Origin: CAYLMM01 sp964384825
GTDB taxonomy: Bacteria > Krumholzibacteriota > Krumholzibacteriia > LZORAL124-64-63
Direction: 5' to 3'
DNA length: 64,000 nt
Assembly (NCBI GenBank): GCA_964384825.1
Contig: CAYLMM010000002.1
Span: 52,842 to 116,841 of the forward strand
Part shown: piece by piece, positions 24,985-34,925 of the stretch
Position numbering within the stretch: position 1 is the stretch's first letter
Layout of the letters: the number at the start of each line of letters is the position of its first letter
Made by a program: the position numbers and the translations under genes
The notes under the pieces: model-generated
What the model was told of the DNA's origin: nothing
What the model saw: the letters and a program-made list of their open reading frames with translations, nothing else
Databases searched by the model: none

Positions 24985-26186
24985 TCCGGCGCGGGGCGGG
25001 ACGCGAGCGCGATGCCGCAGATCAGCCAGAGCAGCGTGACGACCTCGGCGTCGCCGAAATTCCATTCGAAGAGTCCGGAGACCATGAAGCCCGTCCAGGC
25101 GCCGATCGCGCCCAGGGTCCAGGCGTCGCGCCCGGCCTTCGCGTTCGGAGAGCCGCCGCCCCCCGCTCCGGCGGCGCACAGACGCCATCGCCGCAGCAGG
25201 ATCATCCCCAGTCCCAGCAGAAAAACCGTACAGAGCAGCAGCCCGGGCACGCCCCAGAGCACGGCGAACATCAGGAAGTTGTCGTGCAGATGGCCCCAGT
25301 CGATCGTGCCGCCGAGGGCCCGGTCCTCGAGGCCGGCGAGGTCGCGGTCCCCCACCCCGGTCCACGGATGGGCGCCGATCAGCTCCCAGCCCCGCTGCCA
25401 CATCACGACGCGCTGGACGTTGCTTTCGACGGACGGGTCGATGATCGACCCGAAGCGCTCCTTCATCACGCCCGGCAGCAGGAAGTAGGCGACCGCGACC
25501 ACGGCCGCCAACACGACGATCCCCCGCCGGAACCTCAGCTGGATGATCACCGCCGCGCCGGCCAGGAAGCCGAGCCAAGCGGAGCGCGTCATCGAGAACA
25601 GCAGGGTGGCCAGGACCAGCACCAGCGTCAGCGCAACGACCGCCCGCAACAGGCCGCGCGGCAGCGTCAGGATTCCGGCCAGCAGGACCAGGCCCGCCAG
25701 CATCATCAGGCCGGCCCCGGTCATGTAGCTCTGCAGGAGATGATTGCGGCCGACCATCACTCCGGCCTCGTCGACGCGCGGTCCGCCCCAGTGCAGCAGA
25801 TGGATGAAACCGATGATCGTGGCCGCAAAGGCCGCCAGGGACAGCGCCGCCAGCAGGCGCCGGCGCCCGATCTCGCCCGGAGCGAGGCCGGATCCGACCC
25901 ACAGGGCCGCCAGCAGATACCATCGGCGGGAGAAGACCAGGCTCTGGTGGACGTCGCCGGAGAGGGGAATCATCGCCATGGCCCAGAGGACCATGGCCAG
26001 GGCCGGCCACTCGATTCCGAGTCGCGCCGGCCCCCGGCCGCGTACCGACAGCCACGCCAGGATCAGCACCCCGACGCCCAGGGCGATCTGGCTGACGGCT
26101 ATCGACAGCAGGCAGGACATCAGCAGGATCCCGAGCAGGAAGCGCCCGCCGTTCACCGCATCGATCCTGTGCCCGCCGTCGTTCAT
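24975..26186 (-). CDS. O-antigen ligase/polymerase-family membrane protein
   Basis: A 403-aa polytopic protein (about ten to eleven membrane segments) with the large periplasmic loop and motif region of the Wzy_C/WaaL family: RVVMWQRGWELIGAHPWTGVG is followed by a loop with HLHDNFLMFAVLWGVPG. WaaL joins polysaccharide to lipid A-core in the periplasm; some family members instead polymerise O units or glycosylate proteins. Its start abuts the stop of mrp (26187). It fits with the GT9 and GT2 enzymes elsewhere in the window. Confidence 0.83.
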   Translation of the reverse strand: MNDGGHRIDAVNGGRFLLGILLMSCLLSIAVSQIALGVGVLILAWLSVRGRGPARLGIEWPALAMVLWAMAMIPLSGDVHQSLVFSRRWYLLAALWVGSGLAPGEIGRRRLLAALSLAAFAATIIGFIHLLHWGGPRVDEAGVMVGRNHLLQSYMTGAGLMMLAGLVLLAGILTLPRGLLRAVVALTLVLVLATLLFSMTRSAWLGFLAGAAVIIQLRFRRGIVVLAAVVAVAYFLLPGVMKERFGSIIDPSVESNVQRVVMWQRGWELIGAHPWTGVGDRDLAGLEDRALGGTIDWGHLHDNFLMFAVLWGVPGLLLCTVFLLGLGMILLRRWRLCAAGAGGGGSPNAKAGRDAWTLGAIGAWTGFMVSGLFEWNFGDAEVVTLLWLICGIALASRPAPDQA

Positions 26187-27257
26187 TCAGTCGCTTTCGA
26201 TCGCGAGCGCCTCGGTCACCTTTCCGGCCAGGTCGAGGAACGCGTCGCGGGCTCCGCCCTCGCCCATCTCCACGACCGGTTCGCCCTGGTCGCCGCCGGC
26301 CCGGACGGCCGACTCGATGGGGATCGCGCCGAGCAGGGGCACGCCGAACTGGTCGGCGACCGCCGCGCCGCCGCCGCTGCCGAAGATGTCGTAGCGCTTG
26401 CCGTTGTCCGGGCAGAGGAAGTAGCTCATGTTCTCGACCACTCCCAGCACCGGAACGCGCACGTGGCCGAACATCTGGATGCCGCGGCGGACGTCGGCCA
26501 GGGCCAGCTCCTGCGGCGTGGTCACCATGACGACCCCGTCGACGGGCACCTGCTGCACCAGCGTCAGCTGAGCATCGCCGGTCCCGGGCGGCATGTCCAC
26601 CACCAGATAGTCCAGATCGGTCCACTGCACGTCCTTGAGGAACTGGCGCACCGCGGCCATGACCATCGGGCCGCGCCAGACCAGGGCCTGGCCCGGGGGA
26701 ACAAGCAGGCCCATCGAGATCACCTGCAGGCCGTGGGACATCACCGGGAGGATGGCCTTGTCGTCCAGGGCGTGGGGCTGCTGATCGGTGCCGAGCATCG
26801 TCGGCAGCGAGGGGCCGTAGACGTCGGCGTCCATCAGGCCGACCTTGTGGCCCTGCTCCTTCAGCGCGAGGGCCAGGTTCACCGCGACGGTCGACTTGCC
26901 GACCCCGCCCTTGCCGCTGGCCACGGCGATGATCTTCTTCACTCCGGACAGCGAGCAGCGCTCGGCCCAGGGGTCGTGCGAGGGCTTGGCCGCGGCGGCC
27001 TGGGGTTTCGAGACGACCACGTTCACGGCCTCGGCGCCGGGCAGTTCGCCGAGCCGGCGCTCGACCGCCTCGCGCACCGCGGCGATGGTCTCGTCCTTCT
27101 CGGTAGTGTGGACGATCTCGACGGTGACCGTGCCTCCGTCGACGGCGATCTTGCCCACCAGATTGATCTTGACGATGTCGACCTTCGTTCCCGGGCACAT
27201 GATCCCGGACAACTCGGCCTTGACGACCTCGGGAGTCAACACATGCGCATCCGTCAT
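26187..27257 (-). CDS. mrp: Mrp/ApbC family iron-sulfur cluster carrier ATPase
   Basis: A 356-aa protein with an N-terminal MIP18/DUF59 domain (1-85) and a deviant-Walker ParA-like ATPase, P-loop SGKGGVGKST at 114-123. It also has WRGPMVM, VDMPPGTGD and ENMSYF motifs. In the canonical cluster-binding CxxC, only the first Cys is kept (SYFLCPDNGKRYDIFG); the second position is Asn. Variants without this motif are known in the family, so Fe-S carrying should be checked rather than assumed. ATG 27257 has CGGAGGTG upstream. Adjacent downstream is the O-antigen ligase. Confidence 0.9.
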   Translation of the reverse strand: MTDAHVLTPEVVKAELSGIMCPGTKVDIVKINLVGKIAVDGGTVTVEIVHTTEKDETIAAVREAVERRLGELPGAEAVNVVVSKPQAAAAKPSHDPWAERCSLSGVKKIIAVASGKGGVGKSTVAVNLALALKEQGHKVGLMDADVYGPSLPTMLGTDQQPHALDDKAILPVMSHGLQVISMGLLVPPGQALVWRGPMVMAAVRQFLKDVQWTDLDYLVVDMPPGTGDAQLTLVQQVPVDGVVMVTTPQELALADVRRGIQMFGHVRVPVLGVVENMSYFLCPDNGKRYDIFGSGGGAAVADQFGVPLLGAIPIESAVRAGGDQGEPVVEMGEGGARDAFLDLAGKVTEALAIESD

Positions 27258-27374
27258 GGGCGCACCTCCGGACTATGTATGAGGAATAGAAAATTCGGCA
27301 ATCGGGCGGCTCTGTGTTACTGTGCGGCCGATTCGCGGGAATGAAGTCGCTTAGCAAGAGTCGCGGGAGAAACC

Positions 27375-28169
27375 TTGAGGAAAATAACGGCTTTCATGAT
27401 CGTCCGCAACGAGGAAGTCCTGTTGCCGGCCTGCCTGGCCAGCCTGGCCGGAGTCGCGGACGAGCTGGTGATTCTCGACACCGGCAGCGAGGACGGGACG
27501 ATCGCCCTGCTCGAAGCCGAATCGACCGCCGGACGCTTCGAACGCGTCCGCTGGCAACCGCATGAATTCCGTGATTTCGGCTCGGCCCGCCAGGCCTGCC
27601 TCGATCTGGTCGAAACCGAGTGGGCCCTGTGGATGGACGCCGACGAGACCCTGTCGCCCGCCCTGCGCGAAGCCCTGATGGATCTGCGCGGCGCGGGCCT
27701 GGAGGGCAGCGACGCCTGGGAGCTGCACCGCGTCAACCGGGTGCTCGGCAGGGTGATGAAGGGCCGCAACCTCACCGGGCAGTACGTCCTGCGCCTGTTC
27801 CGCAGCAAGCGAGGCCGGCTGACCGACTCGCTGGTCCACGAAGGCCTGGAACTCGACCCGGACTGCCTGATCGGCCGCATCGAGCCTCCCCTGTTCCACG
27901 ACACGATGCCCAGCTGGCGGCCCTACCTCCGGAAGGTGGATCTCTACACGACCCTCGACGTCGCCGGCAGCGATCGCAGCTTCAGCCCCTTCCACATGAT
28001 GTTCACGGGGATCTCGGCGTTCTGGCGCCAGTACATCGCCCGGACCGGCATCCGCGACGGCTGGCCGGGATTCGTGTGGGCGGCCACATCGGCCTGGTCG
28101 GCCACGCTGCGCGACTGGAAGCTGATGAAGCGGGCGATCGCCCGCAGGAGGGCGCGGATCAGAGGGTGA
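27375..28169 (+). CDS. Glycosyltransferase family 2 (WaaE/KdtX-like)
   Basis: A 264-aa GT-A enzyme starting TTG AGG AAA (KITAFMIVRNEE) behind GCGGGAGAAACC. The motifs are VRNEE, DTGSEDGT and the metal-binding MDADE near 91, then a family-typical VHEGLELDPDC segment. This layout is that of LPS-core beta-1,4-glucosyltransferases (WaaE) and related family 2 proteins that use nucleotide sugars at the inner membrane. The C-terminus is basic and amphipathic. TTG is favoured because the next in-frame ATG (27396) would remove the first beta-strand. Divergent from mrp; 3' end overlaps the Nudix gene by 11 bases. Confidence 0.85.
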   Translation: MRKITAFMIVRNEEVLLPACLASLAGVADELVILDTGSEDGTIALLEAESTAGRFERVRWQPHEFRDFGSARQACLDLVETEWALWMDADETLSPALREALMDLRGAGLEGSDAWELHRVNRVLGRVMKGRNLTGQYVLRLFRSKRGRLTDSLVHEGLELDPDCLIGRIEPPLFHDTMPSWRPYLRKVDLYTTLDVAGSDRSFSPFHMMFTGISAFWRQYIARTGIRDGWPGFVWAATSAWSATLRDWKLMKRAIARRRARIRG

Positions 28170-28620
28170 GCCGGCGGGTGATCATGATCTCGTCGAGGAT
28201 CTCGTGGTGGTCGAAGGCCATCGTCGGCAGGGCGTCCAGGGGGAACCAGGCCGCCTCGGCCGCGTCGTCGCCGCCCCGGACCGGAGGCGCCGGGCAGGGG
28301 ACCTCGCAGACATGGATCACCGAGACGGTATGGCCGCGGGGATCCCGGCGGGGATCCCCAAAGCTGCGGAACTGCTCGAAGACGAGGTCGGACAGCCCCG
28401 TCTCCTCCCGGACCTCGCGCCGGACGGCGGCGCCCAGATCCTCGCCGATCTCCACGAATCCACCCGGAAAGGCCCAATCGCCCTGGAAAGGCGGATTGGC
28501 GCGGCGGATCAGCAGGACGCCCCAGTTGGAACGCCCGGTCTCCGCCTCCGAACGGCAGAGAACCACGCCGTCGACCGCGACCGAGGGTGTGCGGATTCCA
28601 TCGGCGATCATGTCGCTCAT
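28159..28620 (-). CDS. Nudix hydrolase (ADP-ribose pyrophosphatase-like)
   Basis: A 152-aa single-domain Nudix protein. The Nudix box GGFVEIGEDLGAAVRREV continues REETG at residues 53-75, with all catalytic glutamates present. DWAFPGG and a C-terminal WFPLDALPTMAFDHHEIL fit the ADP-ribose/NADH pyrophosphatase subgroup, so hydrolysis of ADP-ribose or a related nucleoside diphosphate is likely, but substrate calls in this family are unreliable. ATG 28620 has GCGGGAGCGGTG upstream. It follows the STAS gene by 16 bases and probably shares its transcript. Confidence 0.88.
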   Translation of the reverse strand: MSDMIADGIRTPSVAVDGVVLCRSEAETGRSNWGVLLIRRANPPFQGDWAFPGGFVEIGEDLGAAVRREVREETGLSDLVFEQFRSFGDPRRDPRGHTVSVIHVCEVPCPAPPVRGGDDAAEAAWFPLDALPTMAFDHHEILDEIMITRRLTL

Positions 28621-28636
28621 CACCGCTCCCGCGGGA

Positions 28637-28981
28637 TCAGGACTGGTTGAAGGACGCCAGGGCGGCATCCTCGGTATCGAAGGTCTCGAAGACCAGCTTC
28701 AGCTGGGTGACGTTCAGGATGTTGTCGATCCGGTCGCTGACCGTGCAGATCTTCATCTGGCCGCCGTTCTTCTTCAGGGTGTGGTACCCGGAGACCAGGA
28801 CTCCCAGGCCGGTCGAGTTGATCCAGTTGACCTTGGCCATGTTCAGCACGACGTCGACGAACCCCTCGCTGATCAACGTCTTGATTTCCGAATGAAAGAG
28901 ATCGTGGTCGTCCCCGCCCATGATCTTGCCGGACAGGTTGAGGACCATCACGTCGTCTTGCGCTTTCTCGTTGATCTTCAA
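28637..28981 (-). CDS. STAS-domain anti-sigma factor antagonist-like protein
   Basis: A 114-aa SpoIIAA/RsbV-like STAS protein. The conserved phospho-acceptor serine is S56 in WINSTGLGVL, with the preceding strand VVLNMAKV and following GGQMKICTVSD. Such proteins switch partner anti-sigma kinases through phosphorylation; no RsbW-like kinase or sigma factor is adjacent. TTG 28981 is chosen: it has AGGAGGAAGCGG upstream and removes a non-native extension present in the open frame. Divergent from the MEMO1 gene. Confidence 0.86.
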   Translation of the reverse strand: MKINEKAQDDVMVLNLSGKIMGGDDHDLFHSEIKTLISEGFVDVVLNMAKVNWINSTGLGVLVSGYHTLKKNGGQMKICTVSDRIDNILNVTQLKLVFETFDTEDAALASFNQS

Positions 28982-29192
28982 GACCGCTTCCTCCTGGAAG
29001 AGATATGGGACTCCGGACGTCGGGCTCCACCCTATTGAAACCAGAATATACCCGCCCGCGACGATTGCAAGCCCCGGCTCGCTCCCGGGCGCCGGGTCTA
29101 TGACGCAGCGGGCGTTCCGGGGTTGCAATTCCCGCTCCTCGGACTGATTTTGGAGTCGTTGCCGGAGCCGCGACCCCGGCGGGGAGGCCGAC

Positions 29193-30089
29193 GTGTCCGA
29201 AAGATCGCAAACCCCGGATATCCGCCCGTCCGTCCTGGCGGGAACCTGGTACCCAGGAACCCCCGGAGAGCTGTCCCGCTCGGTGGCGGGATACCTCGAC
29301 GGCGCCGATCCCCGGACCTTCCCGGAACGCCCCGTCGCGATCGTCGCTCCCCACGCGGGCTACATCTACAGCGGACCGGTGGCCGGACGGATCTTCGGCC
29401 TGCTGCGCGGGCACCGCTACGACCGGGTCTTCATCCTCTCGCCAAGCCATCGCGCCCACCTCGACCGCGTCTCGCCGTCGCCGCACGCGGCCTACGCCAC
29501 GCCCCTGGGCGAGGTTCCGGTGGACCGGGAGGTCGCCGACGCCCTGGCCGCCGGCCCCGCCTTCCGGGCCGTTCCCGAAGCCCACGAGGCCGAGCACGCC
29601 GAGGAGATCCAGGTGCCCTTCCTGCAGGAGACGCTCGGCGGCGATCTGCGGATCGTCCCGCTGCTGGTGCCGCCACTGACCCCGGAACTGCGCCGCGACG
29701 CGGCCGCCGCCCTGGCGCCCTGGTGCGACGGCGGCAGCCTGCTGGTCGTCTCGAGCGACTTCACCCACTACGGCGCCGCCTACGGCTACGTCCCGTTCGC
29801 CGACCGCGTACCGGAGAGATTGGCCGAGCTCGACGGCGGAGCGATCGGCCTGCTGCTGGACCGCGATCCCGAAGGCCTGCTGGCCTACGGCCGGCGGACC
29901 GGCATCACCATGTGCGGGATCGAAGCGGCGGCCCTGGCGCTTTCGGCCCCCCTGCCCGGCGGGTCGTCGGCGCAGATCGATTATCGCCGCAGCGCCGACC
30001 GGGACGGGGACTTCTCGTTTTCGGTCAGCTACGCGGCGCTGGTGCTGTCGACCGCCCCCCATCCCGAGGCCGCGGAGGAGAACCCATGA
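29193..30089 (+). CDS. amrB: AmmeMemoRadiSam system protein B (MEMO1 family)
   Basis: A 298-aa MEMO1-like protein, structurally related to class III dioxygenases. Conserved metal/active-site residues are visible: VAPHAGYIYSGPVA near residue 50, SPSHR near 88, EHAEEIQVPFL near 133, SSDFTHYG near 190 and MCGIEAA near 236. GTG 29193 is preceded by GGGGAGGCC. The gene overlaps the AMMECR1 gene by ATGA. Members of this trio (with a radical SAM protein) have no settled function in bacteria. The radical SAM partner is not adjacent here. Confidence 0.9.
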   Translation: MSERSQTPDIRPSVLAGTWYPGTPGELSRSVAGYLDGADPRTFPERPVAIVAPHAGYIYSGPVAGRIFGLLRGHRYDRVFILSPSHRAHLDRVSPSPHAAYATPLGEVPVDREVADALAAGPAFRAVPEAHEAEHAEEIQVPFLQETLGGDLRIVPLLVPPLTPELRRDAAAALAPWCDGGSLLVVSSDFTHYGAAYGYVPFADRVPERLAELDGGAIGLLLDRDPEGLLAYGRRTGITMCGIEAAALALSAPLPGGSSAQIDYRRSADRDGDFSFSVSYAALVLSTAPHPEAAEENP

Positions 30090-30685
30090 CCCACGAGCAC
30101 GACATGCCCGGCCTCGCGCCCGCCGAGGCCGGTTTCCTGCTGCGCCTGGCCCGGGCCGTGGTCACGGCGGCCGCCGAGCGCCGGACGACGCCCGATCCGG
30201 AGCGTTTCGCCGCGGAATCAGGATTCGATCCCACGCCCGCCCTGCGCGCCGAGCGGGGGGCTTTCGTCACGCTGACCCGTTCGGGTCGGCTCAGGGGATG
30301 CATCGGCACCATCGAGGGGATCATGCCCCTGATGGAGGCCGTGGCCGAAAACGCCCTGGCCGCGACCTGCCGGGATCCCCGTTTCCTGCCGGTGACCGCG
30401 GACGAACTCGACGGCCTGGGCATCGAAGTCTCGGTGCTCTCGCCGCTGCGTTCGGTCGGCGGCCCGGACGAGATCCGCATCGGACGGCACGGCATCCTGC
30501 TGACCATCCGCGGGGCCCGCGCCGTCTTCCTGCCCCAGGTCGCGACCGAGCAGGGATGGGATCTCGTCACCACGCTCGACAACCTCGCCCAAAAGGCCGG
30601 CCGCACGCCCGGCGCCTGGCGGGAGGAGGGAACGGAGTTCCAGGTCTTCACCGCGGAGATCCTGGAGGAACAGCTCGCCGAGTAG
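30086..30685 (+). CDS. amrA: AmmeMemoRadiSam system protein A (AMMECR1 family)
   Basis: A 199-aa AMMECR1-domain protein. It shows the invariant RGCIGTIEG core (residues 70-78) and ENALAATCRDPRF, with IEVSVLSPLR and GILLTIRGARAVFLPQV downstream. It is coupled to the MEMO1-type gene by a four-base overlap, the usual A-B pairing. Biochemical function is unknown; the conserved core resembles a nucleotide- or cofactor-binding site. ATG 30086 is unambiguous. Confidence 0.92.
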   Translation: MTHEHDMPGLAPAEAGFLLRLARAVVTAAAERRTTPDPERFAAESGFDPTPALRAERGAFVTLTRSGRLRGCIGTIEGIMPLMEAVAENALAATCRDPRFLPVTADELDGLGIEVSVLSPLRSVGGPDEIRIGRHGILLTIRGARAVFLPQVATEQGWDLVTTLDNLAQKAGRTPGAWREEGTEFQVFTAEILEEQLAE

Positions 30686-30728
30686 GACCCTCCTTGATGG
30701 GAACGTCCCGTCGGCGGAAAGGATCGGC

Positions 30729-32408
<1,680 letters not shown>

Positions 32409-32468
32409 AATCACGTTTCCAAGGCCGATTGGGCGCCGGGACATTTTTCTGGCAGGCCCGGAAAAAGA

Positions 32469-32497
32469 TTGGTACTGTTGCCCAAGGCGTCTATCTT
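32469..32497 (+). promoter_or_regulatory. Putative promoter of the sphingolipid operon
   Basis: TTGGTA (32469-32474), a 17-base spacer and TATCTT (32492-32497), each four of six to sigma-70 consensus, lie about 90 bases before the serine palmitoyltransferase start in the only sizeable gap ahead of the four-gene operon. Assignment by sequence alone. Confidence 0.4.
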
Positions 32498-32587
32498 GGC
32501 TGATTCAAGTCTTCGAATGTCTTCGCCTGGGCCGGCGGGTCCATACTCCGCCGCCGGGACGGTCCCACAACAGGATTAGCGATAAAC

Positions 32588-33778
32588 ATGGGCTTGCTCG
32601 ACAAAGTCGCACAGTTCACCACGGCCAGGGATCTCCAGGCCGCGGGATTGTACCCATACTTCCGGGTCATCGAATCTTCACAGGAGAACACCGTGAAGAT
32701 CGACGGCAAGGAAGTGATCATGCTCGGCAGCAACAACTACCTCGGCCTGACCAACCATCCCAAGGTCAAGGAGGCCGCGAAGGACGCCATCGACAAGTAC
32801 GGTTCCGGCTGTACGGGTTCGCGGTTCCTGAACGGGACGCTCGACATCCACATCGAGCTCGAGGAGAAGCTGGCCGACCTGGTCGGCAAGGAGGCCGCGC
32901 TGGTCTTCACCGCCGGGTTCCTGGTCAACCAGGGGACCATCACCGCGCTGGTGGGCCGCAACGACTGCGTCATCGTCGACCGCACCGACCACGCCTCGAT
33001 CCTCGACGGCGCGCGCCTGTGCTTCGGCGAGGTCAAGAAATACAAGCACAACGACATGGAGTCGCTGGACCATGTCCTGTCGACCTGCCCCGACAACGGC
33101 AAGCTGATCGTCGTCGACGGCGTGTTCTCGATGCACGGCGACATCGCCAACGTGCCCGAGATCGCCCGGCTGGCCCAGAAGCACGACGCCGTGCTGATGA
33201 TCGACGACGCCCACGGGCTCGGAGTCCTCGGCGAGCAGGGACGCGGCACCGCCAACCACTTCGGCCTGACCGAGCAGACCCACCTGATCATGGGGACGTT
33301 CAGCAAGTCGCTGGCCGGGGTGGGCGGATTCATCGCGTCCGACGCCGACACCATCCACTACATCAAGCACATCGCCCGGGCGATGATGTTCGCAGCCAGC
33401 ATGCCCCCCGCATCGTGCGCCTCGGTCTCCGCGGCCGTCGACGTGATGAAGGAGGAGACCTGGCGGCTGGAGCATCTCTGGCGCAACACGCGCGTCATGA
33501 ACGAGCGCCTGCAGGCGGCCGGCTTCGACACCGGCATCTCCGAGACGCCGATCATTCCGGTGGTCATCGGCGAGGACGCCATGGCCTTCGAGATGTGCCG
33601 TCGGCTCGCCGCCGAAGGCGTGTTCGTCAATCCCGTCGTCTCGCCCGCCGTGGAGAAGGGCGGCGCCCTGATCCGTCTGAGCCTGATGGCGACCCACACC
33701 GAGGACGAGATCCACCGCGCCATGGACCTGATGGAGAAGGTCGGCCGCGAACTGGGTGTCGTGGCCCGCACAGCCTAG
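32588..33778 (+). CDS. spt: Serine palmitoyltransferase (alpha-oxoamine synthase family)
   Basis: PLP enzyme that condenses L-serine with palmitoyl-CoA (or acyl-ACP) to 3-ketosphinganine, the first step of sphingolipid synthesis. Length 396 aa; YFRVIES, MLGSNNYLGLTNHP (45-58), GSGCTGSRFLNGT (72-84), DDAHGLGVLG (206-215) and PLP lysine K240 in GTFSKSLAG. The N-terminal GLYPYFRVIESSQEN and the core closely match Bacteroidota Spt, and not KBL or BioF, which share the fold. The three following genes fit the later steps. AGGAT lies 12 bases before ATG 32588. Confidence 0.85.
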   Translation: MGLLDKVAQFTTARDLQAAGLYPYFRVIESSQENTVKIDGKEVIMLGSNNYLGLTNHPKVKEAAKDAIDKYGSGCTGSRFLNGTLDIHIELEEKLADLVGKEAALVFTAGFLVNQGTITALVGRNDCVIVDRTDHASILDGARLCFGEVKKYKHNDMESLDHVLSTCPDNGKLIVVDGVFSMHGDIANVPEIARLAQKHDAVLMIDDAHGLGVLGEQGRGTANHFGLTEQTHLIMGTFSKSLAGVGGFIASDADTIHYIKHIARAMMFAASMPPASCASVSAAVDVMKEETWRLEHLWRNTRVMNERLQAAGFDTGISETPIIPVVIGEDAMAFEMCRRLAAEGVFVNPVVSPAVEKGGALIRLSLMATHTEDEIHRAMDLMEKVGRELGVVARTA

Positions 33779-33800
33779 GCGCCCTTTCCGAGAGGCCGAA

Positions 33801-34925
33801 ATGTCCCTGACCGTCACGCCCGTCGCGGGCAAGAAGGATCTGGAGCGGTTCCTGGCCGTTCCCGCCCGCATCTACGCCGACGATCCGAACTACGTCTTCC
33901 CCCTGCTCTCCGACCAGCGGGAATTCCTCGATGTCCGCAAGAACCCCTTCCACGAACACGCCGAGTACCAGCTCTGGCTGGCCCGCCGGGACGGCGAGAT
34001 CGTCGGGCGCGTCGGCGCCTGCATCGACCGCTACCACATCGAGCACCACGACGAGCAGACCGGGTTCTTCGGGTTCTTCGAATGCGACGACGACGACGAG
34101 GCGGCCCGCGCCCTGCTCGACGCCGCGCGCGGCTGGCTGCGGGAACGCGGCATGGAGACCATGCGCGGCCCGCTGAACTTCACCACCAACCACGACGCGC
34201 CGGGCCTGCAGATCGACGGGGAGTTCTCGTCTCCGGTGACCGGCATGGCATACAACCCTCGCTACTATCCGCGCCTTCTGGAGGGCTTCGGCCTGGCCAA
34301 GGCCAAGGACCTGTGGGCGTGGCGGGTGGAATCCGACAGCATGGAGATCCCCGACCGGATCACCCGCAACATCGAAGCCATCAAGAAGCACGGCGACGTC
34401 AAGATCCGGCCGATCGACATGGGCCGGTTCAAGGAGGAAGTCGAGACCATCCGCCGGATCTACAACGAGTGCTGGTCGCGGAACTGGGGCTTCATCCCGA
34501 TGGATCCCGAGGAGTTCTTCTTCTCGGCCAAGGAGATGAAGCGGATGGTCAACAAGCACTTCATCCCCATCGCCGAGCTGAACGGCGAACCGGTGGGCTT
34601 CTGCATGACGGTGCCCGACTTCAACGCGGCGCTGAAGAGCTGCCGCGGCAAGCTGTTCCCCTTCGGCATCTTCCGCTTCCTGGCCGACCGCAAGAAGATC
34701 AAGTACGCCCGCACCCTGCTGCTCGGCGTTCTGCCCGAGGCGCGCCACCGGGGACTGGACGTCCTGATGGTGTTCTACACCTTCAAGGCGGCGTTCACCG
34801 CGGGGATCACCGGCGGCGAATGCAGCTGGATCCTCGAGGACAACGACGCCATGAACCAGATCCTGAAGGGCCTCGGCGCCCGGGTCTGCAAGACCTACAG
34901 GATCTACGACCTGGCCCTGACATGA
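33801..34925 (+). CDS. GNAT-fold acyltransferase, candidate ceramide synthase
   Basis: A 374-aa soluble protein of the acyl-CoA N-acyltransferase fold. The N-terminal third (PVAGKKDLERFLAVPARIYA) and the C-terminal LGVLPEARHRGLDVLMV, resembling the GNAT acyl-CoA loop, define the family; a conserved NFTTNHDAPGLQID lies in the middle. ATG 33801 is preceded by GAGAGGCCGAA and lies 22 bases after spt. Known bacterial ceramide synthases are GNAT-like and travel with spt, so N-acylation of sphinganine or 3-ketosphinganine is a reasonable guess. The protein could instead acylate another amine. No membrane segment is seen. Confidence 0.7.
   Translation: MSLTVTPVAGKKDLERFLAVPARIYADDPNYVFPLLSDQREFLDVRKNPFHEHAEYQLWLARRDGEIVGRVGACIDRYHIEHHDEQTGFFGFFECDDDDEAARALLDAARGWLRERGMETMRGPLNFTTNHDAPGLQIDGEFSSPVTGMAYNPRYYPRLLEGFGLAKAKDLWAWRVESDSMEIPDRITRNIEAIKKHGDVKIRPIDMGRFKEEVETIRRIYNECWSRNWGFIPMDPEEFFFSAKEMKRMVNKHFIPIAELNGEPVGFCMTVPDFNAALKSCRGKLFPFGIFRFLADRKKIKYARTLLLGVLPEARHRGLDVLMVFYTFKAAFTAGITGGECSWILEDNDAMNQILKGLGARVCKTYRIYDLALT

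Noticed and set aside
23428..27357. A minus-strand frame of about 1300 residues
   Set aside because: It overlaps mrp and the O-antigen ligase in another frame and the sulfatase gene on the other strand, and shows only low-complexity Arg/Gly sequence; a stop-poor shadow.
32588..33778. Calling the PLP enzyme glycine C-acetyltransferase (Kbl) or BioF
   Set aside because: Fold and motifs are shared, but there is no tdh or bio neighbour, and the acyltransferase, reductase and PAP2 genes that follow fit sphingolipid synthesis better.
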